From the NCBI GenBank assembly GCA_003254925.1, contig QANZ01027952.1:25925-89924 (forward strand): a stretch of DNA of 64,000 nt. The letters run 5' to 3'. The stretch is from Chamaecrista fasciculata (Eukaryota > Streptophyta > Magnoliopsida > Fabales > Fabaceae). The notes beneath the pieces were generated by a model, which had not been told where the DNA came from, searched no databases, and saw only the letters and a list, made by a program, of their open reading frames with translations. The position numbers and the translations under genes are program-made. Below are positions 11,711 to 22,800 of the stretch, piece by piece; position 1 is the stretch's first letter, and each line of letters begins with the position of its first letter.

Positions 11711-12103
11711 CTCTTTAAATGTGAGTTTTGGGTGGATTTATGTATATATTTGACATGTTTAATTGTACAAATTAAAAAATTTCTTATATGTAGACTATTC
11801 ATTTCTGAGCTACAAGATTCTGAAAATTTCATAATCACACGGAAGGAAAATAAAAAGTCTAGTTATACAAGTTATAGCTTTGTCATATTAGCTAAATTAT
11901 CTGATCTAACTTGAAATATAATGAACGTAACTCTTAAATAAAGCAAGGGTAAGGGGCCTTTGCAAGAGATATTGTGGGTGATCCCGGTTCTTTCTTAGGT
12001 GCTAAAGAAGGATGGGTGAAGAAAGATTCACAAAGTGATCAAGAACAAACAAGAAGCCAAACTAGTGATGTTGTCTTACTGTAAAAAAGTGGCTGAATTA
12101 ATG

Positions 12104-12240
12104 CAGAATCCCATGACTGTTTATCTGTTTCCTCTTAGTCCTATTCTTGAGAGATGTAGAACATTATTTTTTCAATGAAAGAAATATGTTTTTCTTTTAT
12201 TATGCAGAATCCCATGACTGTTTATCTGTTTCCTCTTACC
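12104..12240 (+). repeat. 35-bp direct repeat downstream of the COG0212 gene
   Basis: The string gcagaatcccatgactgttt and the 15 bases after it occur twice, at about 12104 and 12206 (period 102 bp). This looks like a small tandem duplication about 400 bp beyond the stop codon. It could fall in the 3' UTR or just past it. Confidence 0.5.
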
Positions 12241-12266
12241 CAGGAAACAGTACCATAATTTTATTT

Positions 12267-13050
12267 GGGTCGAATATTCATATTGGTCTTAAATGTATAT
12301 CCTTAAGCTCATTTTGGTCCAAGATGTTTTAGAAGTTTCATATTGGTCCTAAATGTTTCTATAATTGTTCACATTTGGTCTCAAACTACTGAATGTAGTT
12401 AAATCTCTTTCGTTTCAAGTTCAAATGTGACAAGTGCAAAGTTACGGGTTGCTTGTTTTACGTTCAAACAAGTGATGTTGGTCATATCTCTCTTGTTTCA
12501 AGTCCAAATGCCACGAGTTCAGAGCTACAGGTTACTCTTAATGTGTTTTTTTTCCAATTGGGACGTCAGCAAATGAGGTCAAATCAGACTCTGAAAGTGG
12601 GTTTAGACCAAATTTTTATAATCTTACTTGTTGGTCCTAAACCCACTTTTGGGCTTTGATATAACCTCATTTGTTGGCAGCCCTAACTGAGTTGAAAAAA
12701 AAACTTGTTAAAAGTAACTGTAGCTCTGAGCTCTTCGCTTTCGAATATAAAACGAAAGAGATATAGTCAACTTTGCTTGTTTGACCATGAAATGAGTGAC
12801 TCACTTTTGTGACTTGATTTGACTTTGTTTATTGACAACGCAACTAGATAGAAAAAATACTCATCAAAAGCAATTTGTAGCTTTGGATTCATCGCATTCA
12901 AGTTTGAAACGAAAGAGGTATGATCACATTCAGTAGTTTGGGACTAAACGTTAACTATGGAAATAGTTAGGATCATTATGAAACTTCTAAAACATCATAG
13001 ACCAAAATGAACTTAGAGATATACATTTATGACCAATTTGAGCATTTGAC
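12267..13050. mobile_element. Fold-back Mutator-like element, family B, 784 bp
   Basis: The left arm starts gggtcgaatattcatattgg. The right arm is the complement of a near copy, ending ccaatttgagcatttgac. Both arms continue through 'gttttagaagtttcat' and 'ttggtctcaaact'. Possible TSDs attttattt and tttttactt match 7 of 9. The middle contains tcgtttcaagttcaaatg words repeated in both orientations. A broken relative lies at about 41176-42215. Confidence 0.6.
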
Positions 13051-13059
13051 TTTTTACTT

Positions 13060-14126
13060 TTTGCTTCAATTCTTCGTGTCACCATGCATAATAATAAATA
13101 TCCAATTGATTGGTACATTTATGAATGTGCAGAGGTGATTGCCGAATATTAATACAACTAAGCAAATGATGATTAGTCAAATCTAGTAATGATTGTTGCA
13201 ATATCATTATATTTTTTCCTAGAAATATTTAAGGAAAAACTTAGTAAATATGAAATATGTACTTATATTCTTCCAAAGACTTTTATTCTCTTATTTCACG
13301 TGGATTAGACTACTATATATCACTATCACTTGGGCTTCCCTTACACAATCATATCTTATATTTTTCTGATCACCTTTTTGATTGATCATGATACCTATTA
13401 TATATCATTGTAACTACTGTTTTCTTTGACGAGAACTAATTTGAAAATGGTGCTTAGCTTGGAATATTGGTTACTCATACTAGTTTTCTTGGTGTGGATG
13501 GTTTTGGCATAATCTAGAGGCCAAGACTGCAAGACAAAGTCACTTTTCTTTCCTAATGAAGATATAGATTTTGTCCAGAAGTCAAATGTAATGAATTTTA
13601 CTTTGTATTGTCGGCTTCCTTTGTCCCTCCTAGCCGCATTGTGTTTTAGTTTCATTGTTATCTTTCCTCCACTTGAAAAGTTTCATTGTCTTTTCTGTGA
13701 TGAGATATTATAATAGTAGTTGATTTGATATGTTTTGTCAACTTAACGACAACTTGGGTTTTCCTTTTAATATTTGATCTGCCAAAGTCAAATGTGATGT
13801 GCATGTGCGCATGACATTAGAATCATTTGACTATTTTCAGATTGTTAGTTCAATAGATTGTTTTTCAAGTCTTTTAAATGCCTTAACTGATGCAGAAATG
13901 CATGTTTTTATTATATTTTACTGACATAGATTGATGTAAAGCGAATTCATGTCATTTATTCTGTAATATTTGAAAAGGGCTGTTTAGGTAGTTTTATTCT
14001 CCTAATTATATCCGAGGTTAATTTTATTTCTTGTACCTTGGTATTCTATTTATGTTTGATTTCTGTGAGTTGGACTTTGATGATTTGCTTGTGTTGAGAG
14101 GTAACAAGAATTTTTATTTTTCAAAA
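13060..14126. other. Intergenic AT-rich DNA, nothing recognised
   Basis: No ORF with a known motif, RNA gene or clear repeat boundary was found here. An 85-aa minus-strand ORF at 13398-13655 has no recognisable domain and no supporting context. Confidence 0.4.
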
Positions 14127-14134
14127 AAGTTAGT

Positions 14135-14439
14135 CTATGAAGTATGGATACTTTATTTTGAAGGCGTGTCACCATGTCGGATATGAAAGACACTCATACA
14201 ACACAATTTTAAGTTTTAGAATACAAAATTAATTTTTTGTGATTTTAATTTGACAAATAATATAAAATAATGACACATAACATATTATGAATAAATATTT
14301 GTATTTTTTTAAATTTTTATTAAAATTTATGAATTTTTAAGTGTTCATATATATAAATATATGCCATATTATTTTATATAATTTTAAGAATTTGACGTGT
14401 TAATATGTTCATATCCGTGTGAGTATCTATGCTTCATAG
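14135..14439. mobile_element. hAT-like MITE, 305 bp, near-perfect 8-bp TSD
   Basis: The ends are ctatgaagtatggatac and the complement of gtatctatgcttcatag. Flanks aagttagt (14127-14134) and aatttagt (14440-14447) match at 7 of 8 positions. It belongs to the family of 2103-2430. Confidence 0.65.
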
Positions 14440-14447
14440 AATTTAGT

Positions 14448-15357
14448 CCAATCTTCAAAGAATCTCTTTTACTTGAGTGTATTTGGATTGTAGAATTTTA
14501 AATTCAGTAGAATTATAAATACTAGGTTTGAACTGTCACAATTTCAATTCCATTCAATTAGATTACCTTGTTTGAATAGGAACTAGAAATTTAAATTACT
14601 ACCATTTAAATTCTTAATAGTTATAATCTCTTGTTTAAATAAGTGAAGTAATTTAAATTCTTAATAATTTCCAAAAAAAAAAAAGTATTTTTACAGCCAA
14701 TTAAAGAATTAGCTCAATCAAGTTTAAACAAATTAAATAAAGAGAAGAAACTGATAAGCATGATTGAAATCACATAATCACAATCACTATGGAGCACAAA
14801 TAAATGACACAGACATGGGACACGATCATACCTACACTTCAAATTCTTAAAATTATATAACAATATATGTTTTTATATATAAACATTAATATTATATATA
14901 TACTTTTTGTAGTATTTCTCTCGTGGCGCTAGTCGAAATTAACAAAATTGAGGAGGTATATTCCACAAAATTAAAAGTCTTGGATTTTTTTCTTAAAAGA
15001 AATTAACTATGGAGGGGAAAATATGCAACTGTAAAAGCACTTGTTGAGATTTTTTATCTCACTTAAAGTGTTTTAACTTGTTAGTGTTTTAATCTCCAGA
15101 AGTTTACTAGTTTGAAGAGTACTAAAATTCTTCTATTGTTTGATAAGGGAAACATGTTGTCATATCCGGAAAAGAAAAATAAGAGTACTATAGGAGTTTT
15201 GGACAGTAATGTTAATTGAGGGTTATGTTGCGCATAATTGGAAGTCTAGGTAATTTTTGGTAACTTGAAAAGTTAAAGAGGGTAGATTTGCATAATCCCC
15301 AAAGTTGAAAGTGAGTTATATGCATTTTGGCCAAAATATTTTCATCATATTTCATGA
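14448..15357. other. Intergenic AT-rich DNA, nothing recognised
   Basis: The stretch has A/T-rich words and a poly(A) tract near 14672. No ORF or boundary could be supported. Confidence 0.4.
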
Positions 15358-15591
15358 TATTATTAAGGGTAAATTACACTTGGGTACCTTGTGGTTTGAC
15401 CCTATTTCACTTTGGTACCATGTGGTTTGAAACTTAACACTTTGGTACCCTGAGGTATTCTCTATTAATATTTTGATATCCTTGGGAACTATTTTTTAAT
15501 TTTAAACATAACAAATTTTTCAAAAATTACATATTGACCCCAAATTTTTTTTCAAAAAATTACAAATAGGTCCCTGAATACATATTATCTA

Positions 15592-16923
15592 GGCTTAAAT
15601 GCAAACTACCCCCTAAACTTAAGGGCTTGTGCAGATAACCCCCCTAATGTTTAAATTTTAACTAAGAGAACCCTAAACTTACAAGTTTGTGCAAAAAACC
15701 CCCTTCCATCCACTTGTCGTTAATTTGGTGTTAAGTTTTGCCAAATCAGCTTCCATGTCAGTTGAAACTTTGCTCTAGGTATACTCTAATATGGCAAACT
15801 ATTAAATTGAAAAAAAAATTAGAGAAATTATATTATATGTCGTTTAATATTCTGACACTAGAGTCACTTTAATTGTGTTATGTTAAATGACTATGAGACT
15901 AGACTTGTTTTATTTATATTTGGTAGAATGACAATGTGACATTGTGACTGGACTAATTTTAATTGTTTTATTGTGTGGTATATGAATGATTTTATTTATC
16001 AATTTGCCTCTTAGTTGCTACCACGTTTGTGACTAAGCTGCTATGTTACTCATCATCTACAGTATATTATTATTTACTCAACTAGAATGACCAAATTATT
16101 TAGTTGTCCCTTGCTCCCTGTAATTGATTGAAGACATGACAAAATCCTTTTTCAGCATCATAGTTTATATCTTAATGCTTGTTTGTTGCAAAAATAAAAT
16201 AAAGACGTAAAGAAACTTACTAGCTAGTGGCTGGATTTGTTTTTCTCGCCTTGTTCGTTGAATTTTTTTCTATCGCTTTGTATTTGATTCTTGAATGATG
16301 ATTGTAAATTTGTGATTGGTGAATGTGTTTTTTTAGGTCAAAGGGCCTTATCATAATTTCAAGATAGAGTAAACTAATAATTTGGTCCCTGAAAGATTAC
16401 CGAGCTGACAACTCGGTCCCAGAAAAATTGAAATGTATAATTTAGTCCCTAAAAGATTAAAACGGTATACTAATTAGTCCTTTTTGTGGACTAAATAGTA
16501 TACCGTTTTAATCTTTCAAGGACTAAAAAGTATACTGTTTTGATCTTTTAGGGATCAAATTGTACATTTCAATCTTTCAAGGACTGAATTGTCAGCTCGA
16601 TGATCTTTCAGGGACCAAATTGCTAGTTTACTCTTTCAAGATAATATAATTTCTCTCCCCCTTTTTTCAATTTAATAGTTTTTATTTTTTGCTTAAAATT
16701 TAATAGTTTTCCACATAAGATATTATAATGTATATATAGAGCAAAGTATCAGCTAACATGGAAGCTGATTTGGCAAAACTTAACACCAAACTAACAGCAA
16801 GTGGATGGAAGGAGGTTTTTTGCACAAACTTGTAAGTTTAGGGTTCGCTCAGTTAAAATTTAAACATTAGGGGGGTTATCTGCACAAGCCCTTAAGTTCA
16901 GGGGGGTAGTTTGCATTTAAGCC
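15592..16923. mobile_element. Middle level: 1332-bp Mutator-like element, 9-bp TSD tattatcta
   Basis: The inverted ends are ggcttaaatgcaaactaccc and its complement ending gcatttaagcc. The arms run about 180 bp, to 'aatcagcttccatgt' on the left and its complement near 16757. The TSD tattatcta is perfect at 15583-15591 and 16924-16932. The same 9 bp is present once, uninterrupted, at the matching place in the related element at 41251-41679 (complement at 41456-41464), which confirms the boundaries. The interior is AT-rich without a transposase. Confidence 0.85.
16367..16633. mobile_element. Inner level: 267-bp fold-back element, 10-bp TSD tttcaagata
   Basis: The arms start gagtaaactaataatttggt and end with the complement (accaaattgctagtttactc). 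A perfect 10-bp TSD, tttcaagata, lies at 16357-16366 and 16634-16643. The whole unit folds on itself around 'ctttttgtggac'. It lies inside the 1332-bp element. Confidence 0.8.
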
Positions 16924-17116
16924 TATTATCTAGGGACTAAAATAAAAACTTTAAAAAACTTTTGGGGTCAATATGTAATTTTTGCAAAATTTATTATGGT
17001 TAAAATTACAAAATAACTCCCAAGGGTACCAAAGTGTCAGGTTTCAAACCACAGGGTACCAAAGTGAAATAGGGTCAAATCACAGGGTACCAAAGTGTAA
17101 TTTCCGTTATTATTAA

Positions 17117-19098
17117 TGAGCTTGATAGCAAACACCTAAAAAATAGCTTGCATCCAAGGATTTTCCTCCCTTCTTTTCATATATATGTTGTTATCATCAT
17201 GATATGTAGTGATTGCAATTTCAGGTTTATCAGCAAATCCAGAGTTTAATTGTGTTATAATTAGTTTTACTTTCTGTGCAGAGGTTCTGCAGTGGTTACT
17301 TAATCCATATTTTCTGCATTCTTAAGAAAGTCAAACAGATAATCGGCTTCCTAAATATATACAATGAAGAAGTTTCGTAAATGAGCTAGGGAACTTATCT
17401 TTTTAGTCCCTAATTCATCCCTATTTTATGGTTTAGTCCCTGGATATTGGAAATGTTAGAAAAACGGAGTAAGACAAAGATAATATGTGGGTCTTGAGGC
17501 ATGACCGCATGAGTAATTCATTTTCTTTTAAAAGACTATGAATGTGCTATAGGAGGTTCAATATCATATCTCTTAAAATACAATGAAACTCTTGAAACTC
17601 CTTTATTTATAAAGTATAAATAACACTTTAAATCTAGACAGACACATATAATTTTGATTTCAAAATTTAAAATTAAAATTAATGTGACACCTTTAATAAT
17701 ATTATATATATATATATATTAATATGTCACACATAATAATACATATATATATAATTTATTTTTGTAATTCAGATTCTATAATATATACAATGTAATACTC
17801 TCTATTTTGTTACGATTTTTCTCATAGATCTCTTTAAATAGTTTAATTTACGATTTTTCTCATATTTTCTTTTAGGCCAAGTCAACTTTGAAAATTTGTT
17901 TATAATTTCAACAAATGAGGCAATGTTAGTGGACTAGAAAGATCACAATAGACTAGTAAGAGCCGAAATTTCAAATCGGGAATATTGAGACACTGATGAA
18001 GATGAAGATTTAGATCAATATTGGAAATACAGAAAAGGACAAAAGTTGCAAGACTTTGTCACGCATGGTTCTCTAAGAGATGAGGATATTTCACTTTCAT
18101 TATGATGTTAAAGTGTTCAATTTGAGTTTTGCAGATCTTGTTTGATCATTATTGATTACTACTTGCCTTATCTTTTTTGATTTGTGCAGGGTTTTAATTT
18201 AAGAGAAAATATATCATTTGGTACCTCAATTTTTAAACTTTTAACAGTTTCATCATTGAATAATAAAAATATACTATTTATTACCTAAATAATTAGGGAC
18301 ATCAACTATTAAATACACATGTCACTGTTAAATGTTACACATTAATGTTAGATGCACAATTATTTGATCTCTCAATTTTGACATGACTCCATATTTTAAT
18401 AAATATTTTATCCATGTTCCCCCCAATTTTTGCATTCACAACGGTTTCGATTCACAATACTAACAATAGGTAATAAAGATATGAACAAGGCAATTGGTGG
18501 GGAACTATTTTAGAGTTTACAAATTTGGGAAATTTACCGAAGGTGTTCAGTTTTGCAGTTAAAAAAGGTAAGTTCAGTTCAGTGGTCAAGTTTGGGGGTT
18601 TAGTTCGCTTTAAGTTTAGATTTAATTTTTCTACTAATTAAAATACTACATGATATAAGTAATTATTGTCAATGTTATTATATTAGTTAACAAATTATAT
18701 ATAAGAGATTAAATAGTTGACGATTATGAATACTTCGACACTATAATTTATCCCTATAATTTAGGGACTAAATTGTTGTCTAAATAAAAATCAAGAGATC
18801 AAATAATAAATTTCTCATCCATTTAAAGTTTGTGGATCACCACCCTTTTTCTTCATTTTAAACACTATATACATGTTTGTCCGGTTTTTTGTCTTTTTTG
18901 AGGTCTCATGATTTGAGATCCAAATTGATCTAGTTGCACTTTTATTTTTTTGGGGTCAAAACTCTCGTGTTTGTCTTTTAACTCTTTTTACCTGCTTTGG
19001 TATATATGAGAGAGGAAAACCCTAGCTAAATGCGTCTCAAGTCTCAACTCTCAACCATCACATGCTGACTAAATATATGTAAAAAAAGCGATGATATA
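17117..19098. other. Intergenic DNA with a decayed fold-back repeat
   Basis: From about 18195 to 18830 the ends gagaaaatatatcatttgg and the complement of 'gatcaaataataaatttctc' form diverged inverted arms, like the element at 33081-33441. No TSD is clear. Around 17975-18105 a short run reads as an acidic, lysine-rich peptide without a start or recognisable family. TA tracts occur near 17705. No gene is supported. Confidence 0.4.
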
Positions 19099-19103
19099 GA
19101 TAA

Positions 19104-19692
19104 TGATAATAGGCCTAATGACTTAAGGACTACAAGACCTAGGCCATAGGCGTTCAAAGGCTCATCAAAGGAATCCCTTGAGCGAAGAACGCCAAAAGAG
19201 CCCTACACAAGTGAGTAACCAAGCTTCTCGTGACAATCGAGGACGCCAACAGCTAGGCGTCCACAGAAAGAGTCCTAGCATGGTTAAGACACCAAACGCC
19301 TTGCGTCAGGCGAGAACGCCAACAAACTGGCGCCCACGAAACAAACAACTTATTCCCATATCCTGATCAACAGATCTGCGAGAATAACGGACAGTTAGGA
19401 TTTCCACCAAAGATCACAACTGATTTGGCCAATCAGTTAAGATCACATTCGACCATATCTAGGTCAAGAAGGTCTCACTTCACCAGTATAAAAGGAGAGT
19501 TCCTCTACTGGAAAAAGGTACGCACTATTTCCATTTTCCACACACTATTGCTCTCAAGCTATTTTACTGACTTAAGCATCGGAGGTGAATCGCAGGGCCA
19601 CCCCTGTGTTTTCATTGACTTGCAGGTGACTTCTGACCCAAAGTTGCCTCATCGAACCAGGTAATGCCCTACGGCTAAAACCAGGTTCATCA
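19104..19692 (+). repeat. 5' LTR of the Tat element
   Basis: This 589-bp repeat has TG...CA ends. Line-by-line comparison with 29544-30132 (offset 10440) showed no difference. Confidence 0.95.
19487..19494 (+). promoter_or_regulatory. TATA box in the 5' LTR
   Basis: TATAAAAG lies about 200 bp before the LTR end, the expected place for the U3/R boundary. The same box is at 29927-29934 in the 3' LTR. Confidence 0.65.
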
Positions 19693-19693
19693 C

Positions 19694-19711
19694 TGGCGCC
19701 GTCTGTGGGGA
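19694..19711 (+). other. Primer-binding site of the Tat element
   Basis: tggcgccgtctgtgggga begins one base after the LTR and has the TGG start expected of a tRNA 3' CCA complement. I do not assign the tRNA with certainty. It differs from the tRNA-Asp type site (tggcgccgttgccgggga) of the Athila-like elements in this window. Confidence 0.75.
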
Positions 19712-19864
19712 CTTTATTCAAAGTCCAATTTTAGTTTATAACCGTGTTGATCCCGATTCTAAATTTTTTCTTTGGATACATGAACGATAGGGTTGGATCA
19801 TACACATTTTTCCAGAAATTTTTGTTTTATCTAACCTGTGTGTTTCATCGAACCAGAGAACTAG

Positions 19865-22800
19865 ATGACATCTACAGAAATCGGCAAGATGACATCCACT
19901 CCAACTGATCAACACGCTTCTGGAGCCTCAGTAGCTCAATCCGCACAGGATTCGACGCTTGCTCCACCCCCAGGATTTCCAGCTGTCCAAGAAGTCCCTA
20001 CGCTGCCCAACCCAGCGAGTACAGGGCAAATTACCATAACTGCAGAAGACAAGATTGCTGCACTGAAGGCTGACATGCATATCGAGATGGAAGCACTCCG
20101 CAAGGACATCCGTGACCTGATAGCAAGCAAGGGAAAGCAAGTTGCTGAGGATGCTAACCCAGAACCCATATCGCTGGAAGAAAACCCAGGAAATCAAGAA
20201 CAACAAACTCCTATAAGCAACCAACCACCTATCCAGGTGACAACTCAGCAGCAGGCTCCTAGCCAAACTGCTCAGCTTACCCAGCAGCAACCTTGGGTGG
20301 GCGCCTACTCCTATCAACCTCAGGGTTACTATTACCCACAGGGGTATTATCCCCAATATTACCCTGGGTATGGCGTCTATGGAGGATCCGCTGGAATGTA
20401 CCAGCCCATGAACGCCTCAGCACTAGCGCCAGAATCGGCGCCCTATGGGAGAGCTACTGGAGTATATCAGCCCATGAACGCCTCAGCACCAGCGCCAGAA
20501 TCGGGGCCCTATGGAAGAGCTGCTGAAATGTACCAGCCTATGAATGCCCAAGCACCAACGCCAGAATTGGCGCCCCCACCCCGTTCGGCGTTACCAACTA
20601 CAACGCCCCCACTAGCTGAAGGAATATTTGCCCCTCATGTGCAAGCTGTCGAACTCGACAGGCATTACAAAATGCCCATGAAGCTAACGCCTTACACCGG
20701 AGAAAAAGACCCGGAGGATCATTTGCTCAGCTTCAAGGCCGCCATGAACATCTCCAACTTAGGAGATCCTCAACGATGCAAACTGTTCCCGATAACCTTG
20801 GAAGGACCAGCTCTGGATTGGTTCTCCAAACTTCCGGCGGGCTCGGTACATTGCTTTAGGGATCTAGAGGAAATGTTTAAAAAGAGATTCGCCACCAGCA
20901 AAGTATATAAGCAGCCCATGGCGGTCCTGACCGATATTAGACAAAACAAAGGAGAATCATTGCGCGATTACTTAGCAAAGTTTAATAAAACTCTGCTAAG
21001 TATCAAAGAAGTGGATGACAACATCGCAGTATACTCATTCCTGGCGGGGATCAGACCAGGCCATGCACACAAGGAGCTTACACACAAGGCTCCGAAATCT
21101 GTCGGAGAACTTCTTTCAATGGTGGAGGAGTTCATAACAAAGGAAGACTTGGACAAGACCCAGCGTGATCGATTCGCAAGAATCGAGCCTGATACTAGAA
21201 AGCCACATGGAAAACACTCAGACAAAGCTGGGGGCTCCCAAACACCGACAGGACGAGAATACTCCCGGCGCCCACGATCCCCACCAAGGGGAAGACACGC
21301 CGTCTACACTGTCCTTGCCGTGTCTCAATCAGAGGTTTTTCGGGAAATCTGCAACACAGATCTGCTGCCACGACTCCCTGACCGCCCCAGGAGACCAGGG
21401 CGAAACGTTGATACCAGCAAATACTGCAGGTATCATAGAACAGAAGGGCATACAACGGATGAGTGCATCGTCCTAAAGGATGAAATTGAGAACCTGATCA
21501 GACTGGGGCGCCTCCCATCCAGGTTTATTAAAAAAGACGGAAGTAAAAGGCACAGGGAAGAAAAAAACACTCGTGAGCAGAAGAAGTCGAGAGGAGGCGG
21601 CGCTGATGGTGAAGAAAGGAAAAGAGATCGGCGCACACCGCCAAGAGACGACAAGCCGGCTGGGATCATCCACACTATCTCAGGAGGCATAGAAAAAAGT
21701 GGCGCCAAGGCTCCACATAAGAAGAGGAAGGTGAATCGATCCATACTTAGGATTGATTACAAGGAAACGTCTAGAGCAGAAAGATGGGTTGAACCCATCA
21801 CCTTCACCGATGATGAGTTGTGGGAAGTCAACCAGGATTATGATGACCCCATGGTAATCACGGCGCGAGTTGGCGCCTTCACAGTTGAAAGGATTATGGT
21901 AGACCAGGGCTCGTCTGCTGATATCATCTATAAGCCATGCTTCGAGCAGTTGGGCGTTCCCCGGTCAGAACTCAAGGAGCACCATGGACGCCTTATCGGA
22001 TTCACAGGAGACCAAATACCAGCCCTTGGAAGCGTTGACTTACGACTCACCGTGGGAGAAAAACCGAGGGTGACGAGTATTATGGTAGAATTCTTGGTGG
22101 TACAGGCGCCCTCAGCCTACAACGTTCTACTTGGGCGCCCCTCCCTAAACAAGATGCGAGCGGTCATATCCACTGCCCATCTTCGCATGAAGTTCCCAAC
22201 GCCCCAAGGAGTGGGTCAAGTGAGAGCAGACCAGAGGGCAGCCAGGCAGTGCTACGCCATGAGCCTAGCAAAAACGAATGAAGAAGAAAGAAAAAGAAAA
22301 ACAAGGGCAAAAACATCGGCTGATAACGCCGCGAATAGAGGAAAGCTTGAAGGATCGGACAACGACATAGAGGACTTCAGGGATGAGATCTCGGATCAAA
22401 GACCAAAACCAACAGGGGATTTGGAGGTAATACAGCTAGGCAAAGACGCCGAGAAAACGGTTCAGATTAACATGCTCCTTCGCGAAGAAGAGAAATCCGA
22501 ACTCATCCAACTATTGAGGGAATCTTCTGATATCTTCGCCTGGTGTCCCGCGGATATGCCGGGAATAGACCCTAAGCTCATCTGTCACAGCCTGAACACC
22601 GACGGCAGAAGAGGAGTGATCCAACGAAAACGCCTCTTTGGCCATGAGCGCCAAGCGGCGATCAAAGAAGAAGTTAATAAACTACTAACTGCAGGATTTA
22701 TCAGGGAAGCCAAGTACCCTGAGTGGCTCTCCAATGTGGTGCTGGTCAAGAAATCAAATGGCAAGTGGAGGATGTGTGTAGACTTCACTGACCTCAACAA

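Larger units (their letters stand above)
15367..17107. mobile_element. Outer level of nested Mutator-like elements (family C), 9-bp TSD tattattaa
   Basis: A perfect TSD, tattattaa, lies at 15358-15366 and 17108-17116. The left arm starts gggtaaattacacttgggta and carries 'ctttggtaccatgtggtttga'; the right arm is its complement, ending in ccaaagtgtaattt. Without the element nested inside (15592-16923 plus one 9-bp TSD) it would be about 400 bp, like the uninterrupted relative at 41251-41679. It has no coding sequence. Confidence 0.82.

Noticed and set aside
17921..18110. Possible protein relic with acidic and lysine-rich stretch
   Set aside because: It is too short, has stops nearby, no start and no recognisable family.
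19928..20356. Minus-strand ORFs within gag-pol
   Set aside because: They are reverse-strand shadows of the strongly coding plus frame. No motif or conserved start is present.
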